NCBI GenBank assembly: GCA_930367215.1
Contig: OV884057.1
Location: 110,013,284-110,077,283, forward strand
Direction of reading: 5' to 3'
DNA: 64,000 nucleotides
From: Pollenia angustigena
Taxonomy: Eukaryota; Arthropoda; Insecta; Diptera; Polleniidae
Every line of letters begins with the position of its first letter. Position 1 is the first letter of the stretch. Made by a program: the position numbers and the translations under genes. Below the pieces are notes generated by a model. That model was not told the origin of the DNA. It was given only the letters and a program-made list of their open reading frames with translations, and searched no databases. Shown here one piece after another: positions 20,516-32,474 of this stretch.

Positions 20516-21080
20516 ATTTAATTGTAAAATATTTTGTAATACGGTTTCTTGGCTTTTAAAATTGTATTTTGGAAATTATATATTTTTTATTTGGTGGATT
20601 TATCTTCATCTGATGATAATTTTGGTGGTTATTTTTGCCTTCCTCCGTTTTCAATTAAACATCTTCTCAACTGCAGTCTTTGAAAGGATGCTGTGGTATA
20701 TGGGAATAATTCGCCCCCAAAATTTCCGTTAAAAAGTTTTTCCTTGTTTGCAATGAGATGGTTTAGCAAGAAATTGTCAATCTCTTTTTGTTTCTTTTTT
20801 TTATTTAGATAGCCCAAATATCAAATAGAATTTTTTTGTTTTTAAAATTAAATAAAATTCTATAATAATCCTTTTTTTTATATCAAAAATTTTCAATTTT
20901 GTTTTTAAATATAAGTCAAAGCTACTTCTCTTTTTTTTTAATTTTAATTTTCTAAATATATGGTTCACAAATCGTCCTCATAAAGCAGATTTATTTCCAT
21001 GTTAACAGAAGAAATAAATCTGAAAAAGGACAAAACAAATTATTTAAATATTAGATGTATTAAGGTCCTACATTTATTTC
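20516..21080. other. 3' untranslated region of the outer gypsy element
   Basis: T-rich on the plus strand with no coding frame of note. The minus strand would carry the polypurine tract, but a convincing one next to the LTR was not found. Confidence 0.4.
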
Positions 21081-22030
21081 CAAATATCCTTTAAATGATA
21101 AATCGAGATATTTTTCCCGTTCAAATCCTCAAGTTCATAATAAACATGTCCAACCTTTCTTATTACTTTTGCTTTAACTCCTATGGGAGCAAGTTTTGCG
21201 CTGAATCTTTTTACTAATAAACTTTGAACAAAATTTCTATGAAAAACTTTTTCACCTACATTAAATTCCCTCTTTTTGGATCTTAAATTATAAATTCTCT
21301 CATTTTTTTATATGCCTTTCTCAAACGTTCTTGAATTGATTCTCTAAGAAGATAAAACTCATCCTGACGTAACAAACAGTTCACTGATTCATTTAATAAT
21401 TGCGTATTCCTTAAGAGTCTATAGTACTGACCATGCGTGATCATCATTTGACCAAACACTATTTGATATGGAGTATTTTCCGTAGATTGTTGTAAACTAT
21501 TTCTCAGTGCACAATTCACACTACTTATAAACACATCCCAATTTTGATGATTATCTTGAACATAGGATCTTAATGCCTCATTAATCGACCGATTTACCCT
21601 TTCACTAGCATTAGCTTGCGGGCTATATATAGCAGCTTTTTGTGTGTTACGCCATACTTCTGTAGAAATTTTTCGAAATCTCTACTTCGAAACTGCGAGC
21701 CATTGTCTGAGACGATTATTTCAGGTACCCCGTATGTATCAAAAATATCCGTTTTCAAATAATCAATCAAGTAAACTTACGCAATGGTTTTAAACATGTA
21801 AATTTTTAAAAATGATCTAATAAAATAAATATTCCTATATTCCCCTTTTTAGAGCGAGGTAATGGTCCTATCAGATCTATATACCACTGTTAAAAAGGCC
21901 TTTGGGTTTCCTTCATTTGTCCCATAGGTGGTTTTAACGTCATTGTAGGTGTCTTTGATGTTTTACATTTATCACACTTACTTATAAAATTTTTCACATC
22001 GACTGTGAGTCCTGGACAATAGAAAAATCG
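21080..22030 (-). pseudogene. pol: Integrase of the outer gypsy element (broken)
   Basis: The zinc-finger cysteines (SKCDKCKTSK) are near 21960-21990. A TAA stop interrupts the core just before the first catalytic aspartate (QWYIDLIGPLPR). EIIVSDNGSQF carries the second and SPQANASERVNRSI the catalytic glutamate, separated by a frameshift near 21680. 21534-21283 holds HNxxWDxFISSVNCALR. The C-terminal domain VGEKVFHRNFVQ ends in YHLKDIWK at about 21085. All three catalytic residues are present but the reading frame is broken at least twice. Confidence 0.88.
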
Positions 22031-22189
22031 TCGTACTCGTTCTTAAGTTTTAGCAATGCCAAAATGTTCCGATGTTGGAATATTATGAGCGGCATACAAA
22101 ACCCCATTCCTTAACTCGATGTAGTTTCCAAGAATCTTTTTCATTAATGTCAAGTGTTGAAAATTCAGTTTTCTTATAAATAAATTTAC

Positions 22190-22570
22190 CTAAATTTTTA
22201 CATCTAAAATGTCGGATTTTAATAACTCGTTTCTGAGTCCAAATTTATTGATGGTAATACTTCTAGTTCTACTGTAGCTATACAGTAGAAATACAGTGAA
22301 ATTGAACCCTTGTAGTTTAAGAGCCCACCTCGCTAAACGCCCAGACAAATCCTTCTGCCGCATTAGCCATTTAAGGCTAGCATGATCCGTTATCACCTTA
22401 AACTCATGCCCTTCAATGTAAGCTCTATACTTTTTTATTGCAAGAGCGACAGCAAAGCATTCAAGTTCCGTAACTGTATAGTTACGTTGTGCCCTATTAA
22501 GTTTTTGCGACATAAAGGCTATAGGCCTTTCATTCCCATCATTGTCAACTTGAGCTAGAACAGCGCCCAC
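22190..22570 (-). pseudogene. pol: RNase H domain of the outer gypsy element
   Basis: The frame has GAVLAQVDNDGNERPIAF, the catalytic E in TVTELECFAV, and the D in VITDHASLKWL. The first catalytic aspartate would lie upstream in another frame (about 22590-22610). A frameshift and stops separate it from RT. Confidence 0.88.
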
Positions 22571-22767
22571 TCCATATGCACTTACGTCACATTGTAAAAT
22601 TGTTTGTCAAAATTAGCATGAACCAGTACAGGTGCGGTTGTTAATTTACTCTTTAGTGTATCAAATGAATTTTGAGCCTCTAATGTCCATTTAAAAGATT
22701 ACTTCTTTGAAAGAAGTTCAGTTAAATGAAATGTAATATTTGCATAGTCATCGATAAACCGCCTGTA

Positions 22768-24054
22768 CTAGCCGGTCATCCCTAAAAACTGTCTTAGCTG
22801 ACGTATAGATTTGGGTACTGGAAATTTTACTATAGCTTCAACTTTAGCAGGATCAACTTTTAGAGATCCACCGCCAACAATATAACCTAGGTACTGAACT
22901 TGCTTGGTTGCAAAACTACTCTTTTTAATATTAATTGTTAAATCCGCCTTTTTAAGTTGTGCGGATACTATATTTAAATGGTCCAAATGTTCGTCAAAGT
23001 CCTTTGAAACGATAAGTAAGTCATCAAGGTATACAAATACATTTGATTTTAAGTCATACGGAATAACGATGCCCATGAGTCTGCACATAGTCTGAGGTGC
23101 ATTGCACAATCCAAACGGCATCCTAGTAAATTGATATAATGGCCGATTAGGAATGGTGAAGGCAGTCTTTGGTTTTGAAGCTTCGTCTAGTTTTATTTGC
23201 CAAAAGGCATCTTTTAAATCTACTTTCGAAATAAAATAAACTGGAGGAAGCCTGGAAATAAGTCCGTCTATGTTAGGTATCGGATAAGCGTCCTTTTCAG
23301 TCACTGAATTAAGTTTTCTACTGTCCACACAAAAACGAACTTTTCCTGGTTTGACAATCAATACTCCTGGTGATGACCACGGAGAAGTTGGGCATTCTTC
23401 TATAACTCCTATTTGTAACATCCGGTCAATTTCTCCACATAAAATTTTCTCTCTTGCTGGAGAAATAGGGCAATAACGTTGCTTTATTGGAATAGAATTA
23501 CCGGTATTTATATTATGTTGAATATAAGCCGTACATCCTAAACCATCTCTATCAGAATTAGGAAAATACTCGATAATCAAATCCAGTTTACGTTTCTCAA
23601 TTTCTGTGAGAGAAATTCTTTCAGATTCCATGTCACAATTTTTACTAGCCAGTTCAGCAATATAATCAGTAGCAGAAATTATTATATTAAACTTATCCCA
23701 AAAGTCTATACCGCAGATAACCTCCTGTTTTATAGATGGAATTACTAAAAACTCCATTTTTTCAGTTTTATTATGAAAAGTTACATCCAAAATTATAGTG
23801 CCAGTTATATTTTGTTTATGCCCATCCGCTGTCCTAACACAACCATGGCAACTCTTAAAAGCTAAATGATTTTGAATGTCAACCGCAAGTTTCCCGCCAA
23901 AAACGCTCTTGTTTGCTCCACTATCTAATAATGCAAAATATAATTTGTTATTTATATCTAAATTAACAAATGGCCTATTATCTCCTTTTTTATTAACGAT
24001 TGCTGAAATTATAAATTTTCTAAAAGTTTTTAGTTTTTCCCAAAAATGTCTCAT
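22768..24054 (-). pseudogene. pol: Protease-RT of the outer gypsy element
   Basis: A 428-residue frame. Protease has ALLDSGANKSVFGG (DSG at residues 44-46) and GIDFWDKF. RT has FCVDSRKLNSVT, ISKVDLKDAFWQI, RMPFGLCNAP, the catalytic VYLDDLLIV (342-345) and the LRQFLGMTG thumb. It ends because the next codon, normally Trp, is TAG; homologous sequence continues to 22690. No ATG is expected, since pol follows gag by frameshift or processing. The spacing between gag and protease contains the zinc knuckles. It is otherwise well kept. Confidence 0.92.
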
Positions 24055-24259
24055 TCTAGCTACATTATGTGTATATTTTTTAGATGTTTTATTATTTTCT
24101 CCATCGTTAGTTAATAGCTGTGCAGTTGGTATATCCGGTACAGAAAAAGTTCTATTTAAGTTTGAATCCTTAAAAGCCTAGGAGGCTTTTATATATTACT
24201 GTGAATGAAATAAATAAATAAAATAAATAAATATTGGGATGTCCTCTCTTCTGATAAAG

Positions 24260-25491
24260 GACATCCTTCTTCAAGTTTCCCTGAATTTTGCAGTTCGTAC
24301 AATTGGGTTTATAGGTGTCCTTAATTCCACAGCCATAGCAGAAAATTGTTCTTTCCTTTAAACAATTTTTATACGTATGTCTTGTTTCGCTGCAATTCCA
24401 ACACGTAAGTAGTTTACTTACTGCACATACGTCTACTTCAATTTCATTAACATTATCTTTTCCTTAACCGAAATCCAATTCCGCCACTTGTTTCTTTACC
24501 ATAAAATTCCTCGAACTATTGTTTAACCTCATGTCATTCATAAACCGCTCATGTTTTCGAACTTCTCGTCTGAATTGTGAAATTTGCGTTATATTTACAT
24601 GCAATAACTCATGTCTAATTTCAGGTTTGAGATTGTGCAAAATTGTTTCAGACATTGGTGTATAAAGTTTATCAGACAAATTAAGCATAGCATCTAAATA
24701 ATCGTCAAATACTTCATTTACCTTTTGCTTTCTTTTCCTAATATCTTCACGTGTATCAAAATCGGTATATTCCGATTTATATTGTTTCCGCAATGCATTA
24801 GTAAGGGATAACCAAGTTATGTCATTGTTTTGCCGATGGTATCGCCAAAACCAATCTAAGGCCTTTCCCTTAAAAAGACTATAGACGTGCTCACACAATA
24901 AGCGAAAATTTCCGTTCAAAGTATTTGATGCTAAAATGTTTACCCTATAAATAAATTCTTCCACGTCAATATCATCTGCACGAGCACTAAATTTTATACG
25001 CCAGTTTCTAATTATATTTAAGACCTTTTCTGAATTCTGATTAATTGAAGAAAACTCACAGTTCTCTGAACGAAAAGTTTCTCTATGTTGTCCCGTATGT
25101 CGAGCTTGGCCGAATGAAAGTGATGCGTCAGGAAAAGCATTGTGTCGCGATTCATTATTGATAGGCAAATTTACATTCCCTAACATCGAACTAATTTCGC
25201 CAGTTATCTCTGTTCTAAAACTTTGCAGTGATTCTGAAATAATTTGCATTATTCTATTATCGTCCACTGAAGAATTTCCAGTATCTTCAGTAGGCCTACC
25301 TGGCTCACCTTCCTGAACTAAATTGATATTATTGTCCGTGTTTGTATTATTAGCCTATTCGCTCTGGATCTAGTTATAGGTCCAGTCATGTTAGGAAAAT
25401 TTGTATTTCTCATTTCAACTACGAATGATGCGTTAGTCACATCATTGGGACATTCCGCCGTTAAATCTTCTCTGCTGCGGACGAGAGGCAT
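24260..25491 (-). pseudogene. gag: Gag of the outer gypsy element with zinc knuckles
   Basis: A likely start ATG at 25491 (MPLVRSREDLT..), a frameshift near 25320, then an open frame 25267-24464 with the capsid domain (EEFIYRVNILASNT, LFKGKALDWFWRYHR, LHNLKPEIRHELL). A stop at about 24464 precedes two knuckles at 24403-24300: the first is intact (C-x2-C-x4-H-x4-C), the second has Thr in place of His. The knuckles would bind genomic RNA. Frameshift plus stop make it a pseudogene. Confidence 0.85.
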
Positions 25492-25650
25492 GACAACCAA
25501 AATAACAATTATAATATATATTCGAAAAGTAAAGAAACCAAATAAACATTTTAACAAGGAGGAAAAAAATACAATATGTACTTTATAAAAAAAAATTTTT
25601 TTTTTTTAAAGATTCGCTTATAAGAATAAATAAACTATCATTACTCAGTA

Positions 25651-26151
25651 TATTGAATAAGTTCTGGAGGTCAGCTAACATCGCAGTGTCTACTAAACTT
25701 AAAGTTTTTCATAGCAATGTAAAGTCAGTACTGCTTTATGGCTCGGAGACATGGAACCTAACAAATTCAGATATCCAAAAACTACAGGTCTTCGTCAACA
25801 AATGCCTTCGCCGAATCTTTAAAATTTTTTGGCCCCAAACTATTACAAACTCAGAGCTTTGGTTCAGAACGCAACAACCTCCAATTGACCACGAGATCAA
25901 AATACGCAAGTATAGATGATTGGGTCATACTCTACGAAAGCCAACCGATGACATCAATAGAAAATCCCTTGACTATAACCCACAGGGAGCAAGAAGAAGG
26001 GGTCGCCCTAAAAACACCTGGAGGTGTCAAGTTCAAGCCGAACTTCAAACTGTTGGTATAACCTGGAATGAAGCCAAAAGAGAAGCACAAGACAGAAATC
26101 GATGGAGATCAATTATTGAGGCCCTATGTTCCTTATAGGAATTCCAAGGAT

Positions 26152-26210
<59 letters not shown>
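25651..26210 (+). mobile_element. 5'-truncated LINE with (AT)n tail and 9-bp duplication
   Basis: The inserted segment runs from ATTGAATAAG to an (AT)28 tail. ACTCAGTAT is duplicated (25643-25651; 26211-26219), the mark of target-primed reverse transcription. It carries the ORF2 C terminus in two frames' worth of one sequence split by a TGA at 25918. The insertion lies in the leader of the outer gypsy element. Confidence 0.93.
25653..26138 (+). pseudogene. LINE ORF2 C-terminal domain
   Basis: The frame reads VKSVLLYGSETW, then LQVFVNKCLRRIFKIFWP, ITNSELW, then after one TGA (a conserved Trp codon) GHTLRK, PQGARRRGRPKNTW and a final DRNRWRSIIEALCS. This is the usual C-terminal region downstream of the RT thumb in RTE/CR1-like LINEs. 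The stop is the only visible lesion. The exact clade is not assigned. Everything 5' was lost on insertion. Confidence 0.85.
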
Positions 26211-26212
<2 letters not shown>

Positions 26213-26219
26213 TCAGTAT

Positions 26220-26763
26220 GAAATTCAGAATAAATTGTGTTCTTATTATTTTTTGTAATGTAACTATCATTTGAAGTATTATGGAAATATCAAATGTCTC
26301 ACAGCAAAAAAAAAAATAAAAATATATGGAATATTTACTATTAGTGTATGTTTTTATCTTTTTATTTGTAATAAAAACAAAATTCTTCTACAAGACAAAT
26401 AAATATATATATTTATGAGTATGGTCACAAATTAATCCGCGATCCAAAAATTCTCAAATAATTCCATATATTCTTAAAAGAATCGAAGGTAATCTTTATA
26501 AGTATAATCCCAAAATTGTTCAGGAATTAAAACTCGTATATCAATATACTTCCCAAAAACATAAAACATCTGTTCAAATTCAATATATTTGTATTGATTT
26601 TACCTAAGTAAAATTTCAAAAATTCAAAATATATTGATAATGGGCAACAAACTCAAAAAAAAAAAAAAATATTAGAAATTAAAAGGAACCTCAACATCAC
26701 GATTGAATTTGTTATTGATCAATTCATTGGCCAATAATAATCTAAGGCTCTTACTTTCGTTGA
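26220..26763 (-). other. Leader of the outer gypsy element
   Basis: Non-coding and very A/T-rich; it continues the leader interrupted by the LINE. No gene is seen. Confidence 0.5.
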
Positions 26764-26782
26764 GGCCCCACGTTAGGCGCCA
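26764..26782 (-). promoter_or_regulatory. Primer-binding site of the outer gypsy element
   Basis: On the minus strand TGGCGCCTAACGTGGGGCC matches the complement of tRNA-Lys(CUU) at nearly all positions. It is 9 bases from the LTR end (26792). Confidence 0.86.
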
Positions 26783-27648
26783 TTAAATTTATGTAACGAA
26801 CTTGACCAATTGGCCCTGTCCTTGTATGGAAATTAGCTATCTTGTATTACCAGCCATGCTCAGTGTTGGGAGTGGTTCTTTTCCAACAAAGACAAGTAAA
26901 AATTCGCAACACAAAAGTAAATTATATAAGATAGCTCTTATAAAAAAAAAGTAATAAATAAAGAAATAACTGTGAGAATACATGAAAGTGTTCTACTTAT
27001 TTAAATCTAGATGGTGATTGATTAAATTATATACATCTGTATACATCATCCCAAGGCGAATTCAACAAGGTAAACTCTTTAGAACATCTGTTCGTCAGCT
27101 GTATTATCCGAGTTGTCAATAAATTGTATTTTTTAATTATTTTTGTTTTTCATTTAAAAAAAATTGTGATTGTGTTAATTTGTGAAATTTTATGACAAAA
27201 AAATTAATTGTGGCTTAATTCTAGTTAAGAAAATGAAAAAATAGCAAGAAAAAATAAAATGGCACAATTCTCGGAAACGTTTAGTTTCCGAGCCATAGAT
27301 ATCTTAAGTCTTCATATAAATTTGCGGTTTCCCACTACATATCTGAACGTATATAGCTAATATTGGTATAATTTAAGAGCTTTTATTTAAAAATTCTTAA
27401 TCCATAAAGGAGCGGCGATGAGTTTGCAAAAATATATTATAGTAAGCATATCAATTGCTATGCGAAGAACCTTTATTTTGCAAAGTCGGTGTTTGTTATA
27501 CCATATATGAGAAAATCCTTGCGCCCAACCGAAGGCCGGCTATGTGGAGAAGGTTTATTAAGCGAAGGTGGGGTTTATTTGATTAAATTTTTGATTCCTA
27601 GTGCACTTCCGTGACGTTTTGATATAAATTTTTGTAAAAACTGTATTA

Positions 27649-28145
27649 AGCCTGGTACTCTGTTCAAAATTTCACGTGAAATGCTGTCAAAACGCATATG
27701 AAAAAAACTTGTGCGGAATATCTATGAAATAATGTTGATAGAGTTGTACTCTGTTCATTTTGTGAAAAAGTTCCGAAATGTTTCTGGCAACATTTTTTTT
27801 ACAACTGCGAAATAAAGTAAGCTGCACTTATTTCACGTGGAATTTTAATCAATAGCAAAAATGGATGAACTGATTAATTAATAAGAAATAAAAAATTAAT
27901 AAAACACAACCGGTAACAGTTTGTTATCCATATTTACTTTCTTTTTTATTAAAAAAAATTTATTTTAGTAAAATACATGTGGGGTTTGTTTACATACGCA
28001 AAACAATGTCGCATACTTTGCAGGAATAAAATCGGCAAATTGTACAAACTCGCATGATAGGTAACATCGATACATGCCAAAATTTTCGTGTGAAATAATA
28101 AATGTTGCTCAACATTTTTCACAAATTTGAACAGAGTACTAGGCT
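27649..28145. mobile_element. TTA-target MITE, 497 bp, nested in element D
   Basis: Inverted ends AGCCTGGTACTCTGTTCAAA and TTTGAACAGAGTACTAGGCT; TTA on both sides (27646-27648; 28146-28148). The frame at 27949-28239 crosses its end and is not meaningful. Confidence 0.88.
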
Positions 28146-28229
28146 TTAGGAGGTAAAGAGTTAAAAAGTTTGCAATAAATTTCACATTGTCAGAAAGATC
28201 TGTTAAAAAGCTTTCAAAAGACACTAATA

Positions 28230-28397
28230 ATGGCCACATACGTTTACAAATGTAGTGGAAAATCTCAAATTGATATGAAAACTTCAGAAGTCCATTACTC
28301 TGAAACTATGCGTTTTGTAGAATTTTACCATGAAATTTGTTCTTCTTATTTTTCAATTTTCTATTCCTCTATGTCCTTTGTTGTTGGAGCTGCGTTG
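28230..28397 (+). CDS. Possible captured exon in element D (unrecognised)
   Basis: ATG at 28230 opens 56 codons of varied composition (MATYVYKCSGKSQIDMKTS..) that reach GCGTTG followed by GTAAGC, a good splice donor. No homology is recognised. It could be exon 1 of an element-borne gene, a captured host exon or chance. Confidence 0.28.
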
Positions 28398-29251
28398 GTA
28401 AGCTACATTTGTTTCTAATTTTTATGCATTTGCTGGGTTCTTGAGCAATTTTAAGTCTATTTAGCCATGTCCGACTGTTCAAAATACTCTCACTTTCGAA
28501 AAAACTCAAAATAAAAGAGCAATATTAGTGTAAAATTCTTTCCACTTCTCCTAAGCATTTCTGAATTGAACTCCAACACAATTGGTTTAGTTGGAAACGA
28601 GTCAAAAAACCCAATGTGAAACATCGTGCCTTAAAAATTTATACACACTTTGATTAAAAAAAATTAACATATGTAAATGCATGGCAGAATGCACCCTTAA
28701 CATTAAATCTTCAAAAACACAGAATACATTAAATTTTGTTTAGATCGGTTCATAAACACACAACTTTAAATATAAAAAAATCAATAAAAAATTTTATTGT
28801 TTACTTTTTATTCACACTTTTTGTAAACAACTATTTTGACAACTCGGATATGTTACACTAACAAAATGCCTGTTATTTTTGTTAGAGTTGTAATTTTTGT
28901 AGCGACGAGTTTACCTTGTTGAATTCGCCTTGACATCATCCTATCTTTGATAATTGCATATGGTTTAACTGTTATTAACTTATTCATATTTCATACCTTT
29001 CGTGATTTAATGAAAATTGGTTTAAAATTTCATCATAATTTAAAATTGTTTTATTAACATCTATATGTAGTAATTTAAGTTTTTTAAAATTATTTTAATT
29101 ATAAGTTCTATAAAAGAACAAATTAATTTAATAATTTGTTTTTTTTTTCTTTTTTTGTTTATAATTTATTCAAACGTGTTACAATGTTTTTAAGCAAAAT
29201 CTGAAAGTTTATATACAAATGCTTAGAAACATAAATTAAAATATGTATGCA

Positions 29252-30280
29252 CAGGGTTGATAAAGTTGGTACAAATATAAGCGGAGTTTAGTGTTTGGTG
29301 CAAATAGTCTTGCAAAATGTCGTAGCTTTTTTATGAAATCTAAGTGAAATTCAATTTTTTGTTGTTTAATTTAACAAATTAGCTATGATATTTTGCATTT
29401 TCTCTTTTGAAAGACCATTTGCACCAAACACTGAACTCCGCTATTGCGAATAGATTTTTGCACTTGTTCATTGAACGATTCCTTATGCCACATTCTAAAT
29501 TTAGTATCAGCGGCAGCATAAAAGCGTGCATTTTTTGATAATATTGACAAGTTTTTAAAATATATAGGAAACATCTTCTGCAAACGTTCTACATAGTAGA
29601 AAAGACGACTTCCTCTCAATTCCAGATTATTTAGAAACGAATTCATAATATTTTCAAATATTCGTCAACATGATGGTTGTCACGTCAAAAAGTAATCAAC
29701 AGAATTTTGGAACAGTGAAAACCCACTCCATTATTATTTTACTCCGAATTAGTTTGAAGGAGATTTTACAAGTGTTAAATAAAAATTATATTCGGATTTT
29801 CTATTCCTTTCCTTTTTCTACAGTACATATAGAAAATTGTATACACAATAAATTTTGAAATTCTAAAAAGTGTATGAAAATGGATTTCTCAACACTAAAA
29901 GCCGCATGATACAGGTCTCGCTAGACCAAATTCAATTTGTATTCTTGAATATTTTGAAAAACCAACTATTTTGAAAAATCTGGGGCCCGAAATTAATTTT
30001 TTACCTATGGTTTCTTTTAATGACTTATAGAACAAGAATCGCGATGTGCTTTAGACGCAAAAAAATTTTAACAACCCTATTATTATATATAGTTAATGAT
30101 CATGTAGTTTTTGATATCTATACTTTACATGAACAAATGAATTTTAAGTACCTTTTGTTTTTGTTGGTTTAAATTTTTGTTTTTAAAAATAAAAAAAATT
30201 ATTTAGTACTATTGGGGCCGAAAAAGTACGATTTTGGAAGTTCGTTGGTACGATATTGGTTTTCTCATTTATCATCCCTG
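29252..30280. mobile_element. CAGGG-ended element, 1029 bp, in the LTR
   Basis: Inverted ends CAGGGTTGATAAA and TTTATCATCCCTG. An exact 8-bp duplication TGTATGCA lies at 29244-29251 and 30281-30288, with the empty site in the left LTR (about 20086). An 8-bp duplication and CAGGG ends suit the hAT superfamily. The minus-strand frame 29646-29383 (87 codons) is unrecognised and is shared with 1-482. Confidence 0.9.
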
Positions 30281-30694
30281 TGTATGCATCTATTGGTTTT
30301 TTTTCTATTTAATTTTCGTCATCAATCTTTTGGTAATTATGTAAGTATGTATGTTATTTAATTGTTTAATATTTTCAAATTGAAATAAAAACTTTAAAAT
30401 TTACTTACATTTTGCACTTCCAACGTCGACAAGCGCTTGATGACAGGAACTGCACCATTGTAAGTTTTGTTTCTCTTCTTTTTATAGTTAAAGTGTGGTG
30501 AAATTTAGTGTTGTGTTAATGTATGAAAATGCGAATTTTTAGGAAAATTAGTCAGAAATTAAAAACAAAGATAACATAATGAAAGAAAGCAAATCAAAAA
30601 ACGACACGAAACAAAATAAAAAAAAAATTGAATTTTAATATTATTTTAATGGTTTACAAGAGTTAAGAGTAGTTCATCCCTTAAGTTATTTGAA

Positions 30695-31125
30695 CCATTG
30701 TTAACTCTCCCGTCCGCTGGGATGTTTTGTGTCATACGTAAGGTATCCATTGTGACGACCAAAAGTCGGAGCCCTCGTTTTTGAGTCATATGCCATAGAT
30801 GAATCATAATTATTTGAGTTTATTTTTATCTTTTGTATTACACCGTATTGCATAGCTTATATTATCCTTGAGTTTTATTATTACCCATTACAAGGGTGGA
30901 TGAATTCATATTATGTTTAACTTAATTTTCTTGCTAGAGTGAATTATATAATTTATATTATCCTCGTCCTTTAATTATTATTTGCATTAAATAAGAATTA
31001 ATTTATGTACTAATTTTGAAATTAACGGATCGATGGATTCCGCCATCTGGTGGCGAGTAGGAAAGAGTAGGACACGCCAACATACACTTATGAGCAACCA
31101 TGATAAATAATTACTTTAGTATGCA
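30695..31125. other. Unassigned DNA beyond the outer LTR
   Basis: AT-rich, with a short GC-richer stretch (30715-30790) and two similar CTTATATTATCCTNGNNNTTATTATT segments (30858, 30956). No gene is seen. Confidence 0.35.
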
Positions 31126-32474
31126 GTGTTGCCACTTTGTGGGTATTTACCCTAATTTGGTGTAATTTTATGGTCGTGGGTAGAGCGTGGATTTCTCTTA
31201 GGTGTAATTCAGGTGTATTTTGAAATTTTTACTTCAGTAGTGCGATTCACTATGCTTTTTAAACCACAATTGCTTCGTTTAAAAATGTTGACCACAAAAT
31301 TAACGATTTTGCTATTCACTAACACTTTTAACGACATCTGCTGGTGTTTAAGCCAGCTGTTTTAGTCAGCTTTTATTTTTAACAAAACAAATTGTGGTTA
31401 ATTAACATCAATATTTTTGGTGTGGTTAAATCCGCTTAGAAAAGTGTTTATTTATAGTCCATAAATAACATGGATTTGAGGTATTTAGCCTAAAATTTAT
31501 CCACTTCTTGCCACACACCAATTTTCCATGGATCTTCTTATTTATTTATCCTAAAGCCAAACATTTGACTCAAATAAAATTGAAAAATTTCAAAAGATTT
31601 TGTTATTTGTGCTTAATTCCCAGTTTTTGTTATTGATAAAAACACTTAAAATTTATTGTTGATGGGATAAGCTATTCCTATGCGCATTTCACTGGTTGCT
31701 TAGGCCAGATCATCAGGAAACTTCATCTATAAAGATTTTAGAAAAACTAAAGATATTAAACCAAATAAAACTGTTAAACATATAAGACTTATAGCAACAG
31801 TTCTACTTGTAATAATATCAAAGTTTAAACAAAACACATCAACAATAAACAGTGGGTTTATCTCATCTTACATTCCCCGCTACAATTAGTTGAAATTCTC
31901 TCAACATTAATTGTAGTTGTATGTAGGTTAAGAAAAACCAAATAAAAACAACAACAACTTACAAAAGATGTTGTCAATTAAGTGTTTTTTTAGGCCGTGC
32001 ACTTGCCTGTTTATTATCAAAAAGTAATTAAAATTTTTGGGAATACAAAATTTTAATTTCAAAAGATTTTGTTATTCGTGCTTAATTCCCAGTTTTAATT
32101 ATTGATAAAAACACTTGACATTTATTGTTGATGGGATAAGCTATTCCTATGCGCATTTCACTGGTTGCTTAGGCCAGATCATCAGGAAACTTCATCCATA
32201 AAGATTTTAGAAAAACTAAAGATATTAAACCAAATAAAACTGTTGAACTGCAATTAATGTTGGGAGATGTAAAAGTTGTGAATTAAATTAAAGGCGTTTT
32301 AATTGTTAAAAATGTTTATTTTACTTTTGTAAACTTTTATAATAATATAAAAATTTTTCTTTAAAAAAAAAAAATTATGGCTAAACACGTCGAAAAATGG
32401 CTAAAAAAGTGACTAATGGCTAAACAGGATGAAAAATGGCTTAATCTAGCCACTAAATAGCTGAATTGGCAGCA
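31126..32474. mobile_element. hAT-like CAGTGYTGCCA element (about 1.35 kb)
   Basis: The ends CAGTGTTGCCAC (31126) and TGGCAGCACTG (ending 32474) are inverted repeats. Subterminal ATGGCTAAA motifs repeat near the right end. A matching 8-bp flank was not found, so the borders are less sure. A 190-bp direct repeat lies inside. Confidence 0.5.
31590..32248. repeat. 190-bp direct repeats around a 280-bp spacer
   Basis: About 190 bp from CAAAAGATTTTGTTATTNGTG to AAATAAAACTGTT occurs at 31590-31781 and 32059-32248. A reverse copy of the spacer and repeat is at 47700-49075, split by two MITEs. LTR-like or Penelope-like structures are possible; no coding part is seen. Confidence 0.7.

Larger units (their letters stand above)
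20516..26791 (-). mobile_element. Outer Ty3/gypsy element, internal region (Osvaldo-like)
   Basis: On the minus strand: PBS 26764-26782, leader, gag (about 25491-24260), pro-RT (24054-22768), RNase H (22570-22190) and integrase (about 22030-21080). LTRs of about 1 kb, a tRNA-Lys PBS set 9 bases from the LTR and the integrase motif PQANASERVNR suggest the Osvaldo/Ulysses group; this is from family knowledge, not a search. Several nonsense mutations and frameshifts make it inactive. A LINE sits in its leader. Confidence 0.87.
27052..28932. mobile_element. CAAGG-family element D (1881 bp), P-like
   Basis: Ends CAAGGCGAATTCAACAAGG (27052) and its mirror (ending 28932); ACATCATCC is directly repeated on both sides (27043-27051; 28933-28941). 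The left LTR (about 11741-11749) has this sequence once. The interior holds a nested TTA element, a TCGGAAACGTTTAGTTTCCGA hairpin (about 27272) and two short open frames (27259, 28230). No transposase is recognised. Confidence 0.92.
26792..30694 (-). repeat. Right (5') LTR of the outer gypsy element, with two insertions
   Basis: It matches the left LTR from TGTAACGAACTTGACC to TTAAGTTATTTGAA. Insertions at 27052-28932 and 29252-30280 account for the extra length. It lacks the two elements found in the left LTR. Confidence 0.85.

Noticed and set aside
26155..26210. Regulatory AT tract or origin
   Set aside because: It is bounded by the LINE end and its target duplication, so it is the insertion's tail.
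26068..26274. 68-residue protein with a Tyr-Ile repeat
   Set aside because: It translates the (AT)n LINE tail.
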